Below the pieces are notes generated by a model that saw only the letters and a program-made list of their open reading frames with translations, ran no database searches and was not told where the DNA came from. Source: JACKIP01 sp963710165 (GTDB taxonomy: Bacteria > Pseudomonadota > Alphaproteobacteria > Micavibrionales > Micavibrionaceae). Taken from it: a stretch of DNA of 64,000 nt. Positions 52,711 to 61,712 of this stretch are shown here, one piece after another; the stretch's first letter is position 1, and each line of letters starts with the position of its first letter. The stretch is from positions 124,001-188,000 of the forward strand of contig CAVPYZ010000005.1 in NCBI GenBank assembly GCA_963710165.1, given 5' to 3'. Made by a program: the position numbers and the translations under genes.

Positions 52711-52786
52711 AGGGGTATAGCTCAGCTGGTAGAGCGACGGTCTCCAAAACCGTAGGTCCCGGGTTCGAACCCTGGTGCCCCTGCCA
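52711..52786 (+). tRNA. tRNA-Trp (CCA anticodon)
   Basis: 76 bases fold as a tRNA: acceptor stem AGGGGTA / TGCCCCT, D arm GCTC...GAGC, anticodon stem ACGGT/ACCGT with loop CTCCAAA (anticodon CCA), T arm with the GTTCGAA motif, discriminator G and an encoded CCA tail. It stands alone between panC and the CNNM gene, not beside secE as in many relatives. Confidence 0.97.
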
Positions 52787-52869
52787 ATTAAATAATAACC
52801 AATGTAATTTTGTCTTTATTAAATTTTTTTTATATGTATTCCTAGTGAAGAAACAAATTTAAGGTTTTT

Positions 52870-53943
52870 ATGTCCCTGCTTATTTTTTACTTATTGCTCG
52901 CGCTTGTCGTTTCGTTTTTCTGTTCGATATCTGAGGCCGTACTTCTTTCTGTTAGGACGTCTTACATTGCGTCGCTTGATCAGATGAAGTCCTCTACAAA
53001 AACCCTGAGAAAAGTGACAGGTAATCTTGATCAGCCTTTGGCGGCTATTTTAACGGCCAATACCATTGCGCATACTGTCGGCGCGGCGGGAGTTGGGGCG
53101 CAGTCAGCTGTTGTATTCGGAAACGAGTATCTGGGCATCACCTCGGGCGTTTTAACGTTACTGGTTCTTGTTTTTAGTGAGATTATTCCCAAAACGATTG
53201 GCGCGGTATATTGGCAACAGCTTGCCCCCACATTCGGGATTTTGATCAACTGGCTGACAATCTCGCTTTATCCGTTTGTATGGTGTTCCGAGAAATTGAC
53301 AAAGCTGATGTCCAAATCTGGCAAAAACGCGTTCACATATAGCCGTGACGAAGTCGAAGCCATGGTCGAGATTGGTAAGGATGAGGGCGTGTTGGATCAG
53401 AATGAACATTTGATTGTTTCGAACCTGATGAAACTCAAACAGCTTCCTATTCGAAATATTATGACACCGAAACCGGTTATTTTTTCAGTTTCTGAAGAGA
53501 TGACAGTGAAAGACTTTTTTACAAAGCATTCTGAAACGCCGTTTTCGCGTATTCCTGTTTTCAAAAAAAATACGGATAATATCGATAGTTATGTTTTGAA
53601 AACTGACTTGCTAATCGCACAAGCCAAAGACGAGTTCGAGAGAAAGCTGAGCGACTTTCGCCGTGATTTCCCTATGCTGAAAGATGATATCAGTACGGCA
53701 AAAGCATATGATGACTTAATGCAAAGCAAGAGCCATATTGCGATGGTTGTTGATGAATACGGCACGATACAGGGCCTTGTTACACAAGAAGATGTTGTGG
53801 AAACACTCATCGGGCTAGAGATTACGGACGAGCTGGATAAAGTTGAAGATATGCAAGTCATTGCCCATAAAAAGTGGAAGCAACGTATGGAAGCCATTGG
53901 TATTGATACCGCAATTCTTGAAAACGAGAAAAAGACGGCTTAA
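52870..53943 (+). CDS. CNNM/CorC-type membrane protein with CBS pair
   Basis: A 357-residue inner membrane protein. Residues about 3-170 form a DUF21 (CNNM) domain with four hydrophobic helices. A CBS pair follows at about 200-310 (IRNIMTPKPVIFSV and AMVVDEYGTIQGLVTQEDVVETLIG). The protein stops soon after; the C-terminal CorC_HlyC domain is missing, so it is a short form. Homologues in this family take part in Mg2+ or other divalent cation efflux. The ligand is not known here. Confidence 0.9.
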   Translation: MSLLIFYLLLALVVSFFCSISEAVLLSVRTSYIASLDQMKSSTKTLRKVTGNLDQPLAAILTANTIAHTVGAAGVGAQSAVVFGNEYLGITSGVLTLLVLVFSEIIPKTIGAVYWQQLAPTFGILINWLTISLYPFVWCSEKLTKLMSKSGKNAFTYSRDEVEAMVEIGKDEGVLDQNEHLIVSNLMKLKQLPIRNIMTPKPVIFSVSEEMTVKDFFTKHSETPFSRIPVFKKNTDNIDSYVLKTDLLIAQAKDEFERKLSDFRRDFPMLKDDISTAKAYDDLMQSKSHIAMVVDEYGTIQGLVTQEDVVETLIGLEITDELDKVEDMQVIAHKKWKQRMEAIGIDTAILENEKKTA

Positions 53944-53991
53944 GCGTAGCGATACTCGCACGCTAAAAATCCTGTCATTATATTCAACTTT

Positions 53992-55314
53992 TTATGCCAG
54001 CAATCTTAAAACAGAGGGCTCGATAAAGCTTAGGACCCTAATTTGAATTGATTGACGGGTTTGGAGTGCGAGGAGTTCTGCACCCGCTTCGTTTTGATCG
54101 ACGAGGATGAGGTCGTCGCTACCTGATGCCAGATTATTGATAGTGGTACGGGTAAAATTATTGCGGGTTTCCAATGTTGAAAAATCACTGGTCAGGCTTC
54201 TTGAATATTCCCTTAAATCCTCTCGTGCTTCGCGGATTTGGGTGATTTTTGTTTCGATAGCTTCGACAGATGTAAAATCTTCACGTACCAGCCCAAGACC
54301 CTCACTTGTGGCGTCAATGCCTCCCGTTATCAAGCTACTGGTTCTGTCCGCATTGAAAAATGTTTCAAGATTTTCGTCTTTTAACAGGTTAATCCCTCGA
54401 TAGCTTGCATCAACGCTGAGGCGGTCTATCTGATCGAGAATTTTACTATATTCGTTTTCGTTATCATCAAAAAACTGTTTTGCCTCTGCCGTAAAATCCG
54501 GAAAACCCAGCTGGATATTACGATAACTGCCGTCACCATCATCGGGGTCTCCGTCGGTCATGTCATCATCATTAATAAAAACCAGATGGCTGAATGTGCC
54601 CGTAAATAATTCACCAACAGGAATAGAAACTTTCACAAAATCACCGGAGCCATCATATTCATAGGTCGGCGTCGGAACTGCATAGGAGATTCCGCCCAAT
54701 TGCTCTCCATACAGAAAGAAAAAGTTACTATTATTGGAGAAGGAATTATCATTATCAAATCCGATGGCATTAATTTCCGGAATTTTGGAACTTTGAAATT
54801 CAAATTCAAGAACGGTTTCTTCGGTGATATCAATATCGACCTGAAACCGTCGCCATGAATTATTGTCCAGCGTAAAGCCGCCCGGAAAGAAAGTGGCAGG
54901 AAAGCCGTCATCTTGCGATCCGGCATACTGGGTCAGGTCGGCATTACTATTAATTTCGAGGGGTTCAACCAGTTGCTTTTCGTATTTTTCACCGCCTGCG
55001 ATCAGCTCTTCCTGATAATTAATTAGAAAAGCCTCTGCAGTATCGAGAATGTTAAAAGTTGCGTCCAGGCCATTTTGGGCTTCTTCAATCGTGCGAAGGC
55101 TTTGGTTGATACCGTCCAGTAAACGACGGAGATCATTGGCGCGGTTTTCAAGAAAGCGGGAGGCAAAGAAGTTTTGAGGATTATCAATGGCGGAATTCAC
55201 GTCTTTACCCGTCGCCAGCTCTAGCTGTACTTTATCCAAGCTGCGCGCGGTGCTTTTCAAAGCAGTCAACTGCCTTTGTTGCACAGATGTGAGTATGTTT
55301 TCTACATTCGCCAT
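53992..55314 (-). CDS. Flagellin with a lectin-like insertion
   Basis: A 440-residue flagellin. The N-terminal D0/D1 helices (ILTSVQQRQLTALKSTARSL ... GINQSLRTIEEAQNG) and the C-terminal helix (DQNEAGAELLALQTRQSIQIRVLSFIEPSVLRLLA) are typical. Between them, about residues 128-272 form a beta-rich domain with IGFDNDNS, FLYGEQ and FINDDD followed by YRNIQLG. That pattern is seen in extracellular beta-sandwich domains that bind carbohydrates. The insert sits where D2/D3 are exposed on the filament, so a sugar-binding surface is likely. The 476-base region upstream gives no clear sigma-28 or sigma-54 site. Confidence 0.85.
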   Translation of the reverse strand: MANVENILTSVQQRQLTALKSTARSLDKVQLELATGKDVNSAIDNPQNFFASRFLENRANDLRRLLDGINQSLRTIEEAQNGLDATFNILDTAEAFLINYQEELIAGGEKYEKQLVEPLEINSNADLTQYAGSQDDGFPATFFPGGFTLDNNSWRRFQVDIDITEETVLEFEFQSSKIPEINAIGFDNDNSFSNNSNFFFLYGEQLGGISYAVPTPTYEYDGSGDFVKVSIPVGELFTGTFSHLVFINDDDMTDGDPDDGDGSYRNIQLGFPDFTAEAKQFFDDNENEYSKILDQIDRLSVDASYRGINLLKDENLETFFNADRTSSLITGGIDATSEGLGLVREDFTSVEAIETKITQIREAREDLREYSRSLTSDFSTLETRNNFTRTTINNLASGSDDLILVDQNEAGAELLALQTRQSIQIRVLSFIEPSVLRLLA

Positions 55315-55790
55315 TCACAGAATTCTTCTGATTGGTTTTTACAAACACTATTGTAAGTCACAAATATTAACGAATTAGTAAGAAAATAGCTAGGAACGTT
55401 TAAAGGGGCGTGATTAAATTATTTTTGCGTTGCAACAAAAAAGGGGTTGCAAAAATAGTTTGAGTCTGGCTTTATAGAAAACTCGATTATTTAATGGAAT
55501 TGAAATGAACAATTATTTGAACTTACATAGGCTGGTAGCGACGCTGAAAAGCGTGCGTGTTGCCGTGCGTAAAATTGTGAGCGCTGTTGTTCTTCCGGCG
55601 AATAACGGACCCATTTTTACTGCCGACACCCCAAATCCGCTTTATGCGTCCGGGCTGATAAGAATTCAAGGCTGTCACTAGAGACCCTCTCTTTTTGTCA
55701 GCCTGTATGAGGGCTGACAAACATCGTTATATTATTAAATATCAATATGTTGTTTGCCTTCTTTAAATTAGGTTTAGAAGGAAATAAGTT
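55315..55790. other. Spacer between flagellin and ABC exporter genes
   Basis: Mostly AT-rich. It holds a possible short frame (55505-55681) and a nine-pair inverted repeat at 55695-55720 (TTGTCAGCC / GGCTGACAA) without a T tract on either strand. No promoter motif could be called with confidence. Confidence 0.5.
55505..55681 (+). CDS. Possible 58-residue basic protein
   Basis: ATG at 55505 opens a 58-codon frame ending at a TAG. A GGA lies about eight bases upstream. The product is basic, with a hydrophobic middle (IVSAVVLPA) and a terminal Cys-His. I know no family for it. An opposing frame covers the same bases, so coding status is uncertain. Confidence 0.25.
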   Translation: MNNYLNLHRLVATLKSVRVAVRKIVSAVVLPANNGPIFTADTPNPLYASGLIRIQGCH

Positions 55791-57644
55791 ATGTTTAAAA
55801 TGATAAAAAATAAAATTATGCGTCTTGATGATAAATTGCACATCGAGATCGATCAGATGCCACCAGAGGGATTAGATAATCTGCCAACAAAGTTATGGCC
55901 GTTTATCTGGTTCTTTGCAAGACAGGTCAAGGTGCCGCTATATGCCATTGCGATAACCGAAGGTATTTTCGCATTAATGATTTCCGTCATGTTTTGGTAT
56001 GTCGGGGAGCTTGTAGCACAAGAAGAATACACCGCAGCCATGTTATGGCTTGGTGCGGCAATACTTGCGGTGCGTTTGGTGATAGGCACACTTTCAGAAG
56101 TGTTTTATCACTTGGTTTTTATTCCATATGTTGGGAACTTGATACGGCGTCAGCTTTATTGGTATACATCGGGACAGTCATTGGCATTTTTTCAAAATGA
56201 CTTTGCCGGACGGATTGCCAATAAGTTGATACAATCTGCTCCGGCTTTGCGTGATGCTCTAAAGGCAACAATTGGCGCGGTGTGGTTTGCGGCGATCTTT
56301 ACGATCAGTAATTTGTTCTTCCTGTATAGCGTCAGCTTTTGGTTGGCCTTGCCGTTGACAATCTGGCTTATAGGATATGCCTCTGTGCTGTGGTTTTTTG
56401 TCCCTAAGGTTCAAAAACGCGCGGCAGAACATTCCGAAGATATGAGCACGCTGACAGGGCAAATTGTCGATACATTTACGAATGCATTGCCAATCAAATA
56501 CTTCGCACGTGCCAAGCATGAAGATAAACGCGTCGTAGGCTTACTCAAAAACCACAGCTTCAGTTTGCGTAAGCTGACAGGAACAATCTGGCAGATGACA
56601 CTGGTGATAGATATCATGAATACCGCGTTGTTAATTGCAACGGCTTATGTCGGGTATATCTTGATCGAAACGCAGGGTCAGGCAGGCTTGGCGGCGGTCG
56701 CAATGGCCTTACCAATGGTGTTACAGGCAACGTTTCAATCTGGATGGATCATGTACGAGGTTTCAGGCATTTTTGAAAACCTCGGCCGTGTTCAGGAAGG
56801 AATGGAGGTTCTAACGCGTAAGCATGATGTCACCGATAAAAAAGATGCGAAGGATTTGACTGTTACTCAGGATAATTCAAGCATTGAGTTTAAAGATGTC
56901 ACATTCAACTACGGACGTGACGAGGCAGCAATTTCTGTTTTCAAGAATTTTAATTTGGAAATTCCGGCGGGACAGAAAGTTGGCTTGGTCGGTCGAAGTG
57001 GTGCAGGTAAATCCACGATTACCAACTTGCTTGTGCGTGCTTATGATGTGAGGGATGGCGCCATTCTAATTGGTGGTGAAGACATCTCTGACGTTCGGCA
57101 GGAAACGTTACGGCGAAACATCACGATTGTGACGCAGGACAGTTATCTGTTTCATCGTTCAATCTTTGATAACGTCCGCTACGGTAAACCGGACGCGGAT
57201 GACGAGGAATTGTTTGAAGCGGCGAAACGTGCAAGTGCCCATGACTTTATTCTTGATCTTGAGGATAATAAAGGGCGGCAAGGTTATCTTGCGCATGTCG
57301 GTGAGCGCGGCGTCAAGCTGTCCGGAGGTCAGAAACAACGTGTTGGTATTGCAAGAGCAATCCTGAAAGATGCGCCAATTCTGATCCTTGATGAAGCGAC
57401 ATCTGCTTTGGATAGCGAAAGTGAACACGCCATTCAAACAGCGTTGGAAGGCATTATGGAGGATAAAACCGTGATTGCGGTTGCCCACCGTCTTTCAACA
57501 TTGCGTCAGATGGACCGTATTCTGGTGATGGAAGCAGGGGAGATTATCGAAGACGGAACGCATGATGAACTGATTGCAATGAAAGACGGGCATTATGCCA
57601 AGCTTTGGAAAATGCAGTCCGGCGGCTTTTTAAGATCCGACTAA
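55791..57644 (+). CDS. ABC exporter, fused membrane and ATPase domains
   Basis: A 617-residue half-transporter of the MsbA/ATM1 group. The membrane domain spans about residues 30-330 with six helices. The ATPase domain from about 365 has Walker A GRSGAGKST, the signature LSGGQKQR, Walker B ILILDEATSALD and the switch His in AVAHRLST. Export of a lipid, peptide or glutathione-linked compound is possible; substrate is unknown. It starts 110 bases after the spacer hairpin and ends in a strong terminator. Confidence 0.92.
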   Translation: MFKMIKNKIMRLDDKLHIEIDQMPPEGLDNLPTKLWPFIWFFARQVKVPLYAIAITEGIFALMISVMFWYVGELVAQEEYTAAMLWLGAAILAVRLVIGTLSEVFYHLVFIPYVGNLIRRQLYWYTSGQSLAFFQNDFAGRIANKLIQSAPALRDALKATIGAVWFAAIFTISNLFFLYSVSFWLALPLTIWLIGYASVLWFFVPKVQKRAAEHSEDMSTLTGQIVDTFTNALPIKYFARAKHEDKRVVGLLKNHSFSLRKLTGTIWQMTLVIDIMNTALLIATAYVGYILIETQGQAGLAAVAMALPMVLQATFQSGWIMYEVSGIFENLGRVQEGMEVLTRKHDVTDKKDAKDLTVTQDNSSIEFKDVTFNYGRDEAAISVFKNFNLEIPAGQKVGLVGRSGAGKSTITNLLVRAYDVRDGAILIGGEDISDVRQETLRRNITIVTQDSYLFHRSIFDNVRYGKPDADDEELFEAAKRASAHDFILDLEDNKGRQGYLAHVGERGVKLSGGQKQRVGIARAILKDAPILILDEATSALDSESEHAIQTALEGIMEDKTVIAVAHRLSTLRQMDRILVMEAGEIIEDGTHDELIAMKDGHYAKLWKMQSGGFLRSD

Positions 57645-57665
57645 TAACGAAGAGAAAAGAGCAGG

Positions 57666-57688
57666 GAGCAAGCCTCTTGCTCTTTTTT
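57666..57688 (+). terminator. Terminator of the ABC exporter gene
   Basis: Stem GAGCAAG / CTTGCTC with a three-base loop, followed by six T residues. Confidence 0.88.
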
Positions 57689-58476
57689 CAATTTAGAATA
57701 ATATGTTGGCCATCCTCGGGCAAAATAACTCTGCCGTGATATTTTTTCTCCAGCAAAGACTTAAACGTTTTTTCTTCTATATCAGACATTTTTGGAAGGT
57801 GAACCAAATATAGTGTTATATCGGGTAAATCTTTCAAAAGAGATTCCAGTTCCAGCCATGTCGTATGGCCTTTTGATTTTTGGATATCTCCGATTTCATT
57901 ACATTCATGAACCAAAACATCATTATTTTTCAGTTCTGAATATATAGCCGGATTTATTTCTGTATCTCCTGAATAAACGAACATCTGCGAATTATTTTTT
58001 ATTCTGAAGCCGTGACAAGGAACGCTATGTCTAACAGGGAAATATTCAAGTTCTTCTTTTTCTATCTTTATTTTTCCGCCGTCATCATTTAAAGAGTGGA
58101 AAATAACTTCAAACATGTCTGGATGGTTATAAATATCTAGTGCTTCAAACAAGTTTTGAACAGCTTGGATTGTCTCTTTATGAGCATAAAAGTTAAGAGC
58201 CATTTTTCGTTTTTGATTTATAGGCTTAAAATAGCATGACGTAAGCCATAACTGGTGCATAAAATTGCCGAGCGCGCCGATGTGATCAATATGGCGATGG
58301 GTTAAAAAGATATGCTCCAGTGATTCTAATGAAATTCCATGTTCATCCAGTTTTTGAACACATTGACCATTACAATCGATTAAGATTTGCATTGAATTTT
58401 TTTCAATAAAAAGAGATGTATTATGCCTCTTTTGGCTAGTAATTGCGCCCCCTGTACCGAGTAAAATACATTTCAT
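57688..58476 (-). CDS. MBL-fold metal-dependent hydrolase
   Basis: A 262-residue protein of the metallo-beta-lactamase fold. The motif FLTHRHIDHIGALGNF has the HxHxDH metal-binding residues. Other ligands are the His in SVPCHGF, the Asp in YSGDTEI and the His in YLVHLPK near the C-terminus. The pattern is close to the RNase Z and YhfI type, which can act on tRNA or cyclic phosphates. The AT-rich composition differs from neighbours. It is convergent with the ABC exporter. Confidence 0.85.
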   Translation of the reverse strand: MKCILLGTGGAITSQKRHNTSLFIEKNSMQILIDCNGQCVQKLDEHGISLESLEHIFLTHRHIDHIGALGNFMHQLWLTSCYFKPINQKRKMALNFYAHKETIQAVQNLFEALDIYNHPDMFEVIFHSLNDDGGKIKIEKEELEYFPVRHSVPCHGFRIKNNSQMFVYSGDTEINPAIYSELKNNDVLVHECNEIGDIQKSKGHTTWLELESLLKDLPDITLYLVHLPKMSDIEEKTFKSLLEKKYHGRVILPEDGQHIILN

Positions 58477-58591
58477 AAAATAAGCCTGAACAATCTAAAT
58501 CAAATATTTGTATTTTTATAAAAGTTTTGTTATTAAATGCATAGTTTTTATTAGGTAAATTTTTACTTTATAGAAATAATATGGGAGGCAT

Positions 58592-59506
58592 ATGACAAGT
58601 ATAAAAATAATCGGCCATAGAGGGTATGGCGCGGACACGTTACAAAACGCAGTTCCTGAAAACACATTACCATCTTTTCAAAAAGCGCTCGAAGCGGGCG
58701 CAGATGGTATTGAGCTTGATGTTTTTAAAACTCAAGACGGTCATCTTGTGGTTTACGGCAATAAAGAAATCAATGGAAAATTGATTGGCGAGCAAACCCT
58801 TGAAGATGTTCAATCAAATAAAACTTGGAACGGAGAACCTATCCCTACTTTTGAGGATGTATTGGACACGGTTCTATCAGTTAATCCAGAAGCGATTATC
58901 AATGTAGAACTGAAAGGTTCGGGTGTCGTTGATGAAACTTTAGACGCCATTGCTAAGCGTGTAGACAAAGATGAGGTGCAGTTAGGCCAATTCCTATTCA
59001 GTGCTTTTGACTGGGATAAATTAAGGCTTGTAAAAGAGCGCGTGCCTGAGGCCAAAGTACAGCCAACTACGGCCACCGTTTTTATCTTTGACCAACAAAA
59101 TGTTCAGATGCCTGGATATCATGTGCCTTTATCGACAGGCTATAATGCCGCAGCACTGAATGAAGTTAGAAAAGTGAGTGAACTTCAAGAAGCGCACGCA
59201 ATTGATGTTCCAACCTTTGATATCCGTGAAGAAATGCTTCATATGGCAGCAGAATTAGGATGTGGGTTTTGTACACATCCCACAGGACCTAGCAGGGAAG
59301 AAGATATTGCTATTTTTGTAGATAAACTGAGAATGCTTTCTCAGTTTGCTCAAGATACAGGGCTGCCTGTTTATCTTAAGGTTGATGATATTCCTTTGGC
59401 TGTCGAAATGGCCACTAAACTGAATGCGGGTGAAGAAATTTCAATGAATTCTGAAGATTTATATACCTTAACAGGTGAGCCGTGTGATCCGCTAGAGCCC
59501 ATATAA
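58592..59506 (+). CDS. Glycerophosphodiester phosphodiesterase-like protein with a catalytic His missing
   Basis: A 304-residue cytoplasmic TIM-barrel protein. The first catalytic His9 (IGHRGYGAD) and metal-binding Glu41 and Asp43 (GIELDVFKTQDG) are present, and INVELKG carries another metal ligand. The second catalytic His of the family, in 'VVxHD', is replaced: here the bases encode VVYGNKE, so Gly56 stands at the His position. The C-terminal third (CTHPTGPSREEDI...) is unlike standard GDPD. Catalytic activity may be lost or changed. It stands alone with no operon partner. Confidence 0.82.
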   Translation: MTSIKIIGHRGYGADTLQNAVPENTLPSFQKALEAGADGIELDVFKTQDGHLVVYGNKEINGKLIGEQTLEDVQSNKTWNGEPIPTFEDVLDTVLSVNPEAIINVELKGSGVVDETLDAIAKRVDKDEVQLGQFLFSAFDWDKLRLVKERVPEAKVQPTTATVFIFDQQNVQMPGYHVPLSTGYNAAALNEVRKVSELQEAHAIDVPTFDIREEMLHMAAELGCGFCTHPTGPSREEDIAIFVDKLRMLSQFAQDTGLPVYLKVDDIPLAVEMATKLNAGEEISMNSEDLYTLTGEPCDPLEPI

Positions 59507-59553
59507 TAAACATGCGACTTGCTCTTTCCTGATTTAGGGCATAATTTTAAGGT

Positions 59554-61263
59554 ATGAATAAAAACATGAAGCAGGTGGAGCTTGATCCCACAGATCCCTA
59601 TGCGCGTACGGCGCAAACATTTCCGACATTAAGTGATCATCATGTTGAAAAATTAAAAGAATTTGGCGTTATTCGTAAGATGAAAAAAGGCGATAAGGTC
59701 TTTTCACGTGGAGAGCGCAGTGTTAATTTCTTTGTAGTAACCCAGGGTGAGCTAGGTATTTATGAGCAGGGTCGCCAAGGGGAGCGATTAATCCATGCGC
59801 ATAAAGCCAAACAATTTACCGGTGAAATTGATTTATTTAATGATCGTAAAATTCTGGTTGATGGCAAGATGGATACGGACGGAGAAGTCATTTGTATTGA
59901 TCGTCAGGATTTTCGCAAGATGATCACAGCCGAGCCGGATATTGGCGAGATCATCATCCGCGCCTTTATCTTGCGCCGTGTGGCGTTGATTTCTCATACA
60001 GAAGGGGCCGTGACCCTTATGCAAAAAGATCGCAATGCAGATGCTGTCAGGATTGAACGCTTTCTGCGTCGAAATGGCTATCCTGTAGAAGTTCTTCATT
60101 GTGATGATATGGAATGTGATGGGCTGATCAAGGAATATGATCTGAAAGACGATGATTATCCGGCAGTTCTGTTTCACGAGGGCGGTCAAATTTCCAAGAA
60201 ACCCGATAATACAACATTGGCAGATATGTTGGGCTTGAAAGAACATATTGATTTTGATGAAGAGTTTGATGTGGCAATTATTGGCGGCGGGCCTGCAGGA
60301 TTATCTTCGGCTGTTTATGCAGCGTCAGAAGGGTTAAAAACAATTTTACTTGAAGAGGAAGCACCGGGCGGACAAGCGGGAACCAGCTCGAAAATTGAAA
60401 ATTATCTGGGCTTTCCAACAGGATTATCAGGGCAAGCTTTGGCGGGGCGCGCACAAATACAGGCCATGAAATTTGGCGCAAAAATTATTGTTCCCTACAA
60501 GGTCAATGACTTGAATTGTGAAAAAAGCCCGTTTCAAATTTCGTTATGTGAGGGACATAAGCTTTCAGCAAAAAGTGTAATTGTCGCAAGCGGCGCAACT
60601 TATCGCACATTAAACCTTCCGAACTCCCGCGATTTTGATAATGCAGGTGTTTATTATGCCGCAACCGCGATGGAGGGGGAATTATGCTCCAATGAAGAAA
60701 TCATAATTGTTGGCGGCGGGAACTCAGCGGGTCAGGCAGCTGTATTTTTAAGTAAATATGCAAAGCATGTTCATATTTTTGTGCGCGGTAAAACGCTTGC
60801 GGATAGTATGTCCGATTATCTTGTGACACGTATCGAAGCCTCTTCGAAAATTACATTGCACCGACAAACCGAAATATCAGAATTGAAGGGTGATAAGCAT
60901 CTGAAACAGGTTAGAGTCAAAGATAAGGCTAATAATACGGAGGAAATAGAAGATATTAAGCACGTTTTCCTAATGATTGGGGCTGTTCCCAATACAGACT
61001 GGTTGCAGGGATGCGTTGAACTGGATGCACGCGGTTTTGTTTGCACAGGGGTTGAAATTGTCAATAGCACGTCATGGCCTTTGGAGCGCCCGCCGATGCT
61101 GCTTGAAAGTTCTCGTCCCGGTATTTTTGCCGTTGGTGATGTCCGTTCAGGTTCAGTCAAGCGCGTTGCATCCGGGGTTGGTGAAGGCGCAATGTCTGTC
61201 AGCCTTGTTCATAAATTCTTAAGCGAAATCGCGGAACATGAGGAACAGGAAAAGGCAGCATAA
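59554..61263 (+). CDS. Cyclic-nucleotide-binding/thioredoxin-like/thioredoxin-reductase-like fusion
   Basis: A 569-residue protein in three parts. Residues about 20-150 form a cyclic-nucleotide-binding domain with a degenerate cassette (FTGEIDLFNDRK). Residues about 152-228 resemble a thioredoxin/glutaredoxin-like fold. From about 236 it is a thioredoxin reductase: FAD motif GGGPAG at 244-249, GGQAGTSS at 272-279, NADPH motif GGGNSAG at 387-393, and FAVGDVRSG near the C-terminus. The CxxC of thioredoxin reductase is replaced by YYAATAME at 368-375, so it cannot reduce thioredoxin in the usual way. The next gene is another cyclic-nucleotide-binding protein. Confidence 0.88.
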   Translation: MNKNMKQVELDPTDPYARTAQTFPTLSDHHVEKLKEFGVIRKMKKGDKVFSRGERSVNFFVVTQGELGIYEQGRQGERLIHAHKAKQFTGEIDLFNDRKILVDGKMDTDGEVICIDRQDFRKMITAEPDIGEIIIRAFILRRVALISHTEGAVTLMQKDRNADAVRIERFLRRNGYPVEVLHCDDMECDGLIKEYDLKDDDYPAVLFHEGGQISKKPDNTTLADMLGLKEHIDFDEEFDVAIIGGGPAGLSSAVYAASEGLKTILLEEEAPGGQAGTSSKIENYLGFPTGLSGQALAGRAQIQAMKFGAKIIVPYKVNDLNCEKSPFQISLCEGHKLSAKSVIVASGATYRTLNLPNSRDFDNAGVYYAATAMEGELCSNEEIIIVGGGNSAGQAAVFLSKYAKHVHIFVRGKTLADSMSDYLVTRIEASSKITLHRQTEISELKGDKHLKQVRVKDKANNTEEIEDIKHVFLMIGAVPNTDWLQGCVELDARGFVCTGVEIVNSTSWPLERPPMLLESSRPGIFAVGDVRSGSVKRVASGVGEGAMSVSLVHKFLSEIAEHEEQEKAA

Positions 61264-61267
61264 AAAT

Positions 61268-61612
61268 ATGATGGATGATGAAGATAAAGGGCTTCTGCTT
61301 CAAAGATACCCGGCAAGCACGACAATTTTTAAAGAGGGCGAGGAATCAGAGCGTGCCTATTTTATTAAAGAAGGGCGTGTACGCATTCATCGTGACGGGA
61401 AAGATTTGGGAATTGCGGGGGCAGGCGATATTCTGGGCGAAATGTCGATGCTGAAAGGACAGCCCCATACCGCAACGGCAGATGCGCTAGAAAAAACCAC
61501 GCTTGTAATCATTACAAAAGATATGCTGGAAGAGAAAATAGAACATGCTGATCCCCTTATCCAAGCAATGATTAATGGTCTGATAAAACGCCTTTATAAC
61601 GCACAAAGTTAA
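61268..61612 (+). CDS. Small cyclic-nucleotide-binding domain protein
   Basis: A 114-residue protein that is only a cyclic-nucleotide-binding domain. The cassette reads ILGEMSMLKGQPHTATADA. The Glu is kept, but the Arg that binds the cyclic phosphate is replaced by His, so ligand binding is uncertain. It starts 4 bases after the fusion gene and is probably co-transcribed. I chose the ATG at 61268; the ATG at 61271 is equivalent. Confidence 0.85.
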   Translation: MMDDEDKGLLLQRYPASTTIFKEGEESERAYFIKEGRVRIHRDGKDLGIAGAGDILGEMSMLKGQPHTATADALEKTTLVIITKDMLEEKIEHADPLIQAMINGLIKRLYNAQS

Positions 61613-61712
61613 ATTTCATAAACTTGATAGACAGAAAATACGTATTGAGTGGGAACGCAAAATTAGATTGTGCGTTATATAGATATCCAACCTAAAACAA
61701 TGAGGTAACATT

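Noticed and set aside
55523..55720. 65-codon minus-strand frame opposite the possible small protein
   Set aside because: It needs a TTG start, has no ribosome-binding site and overlaps the inverted repeat.
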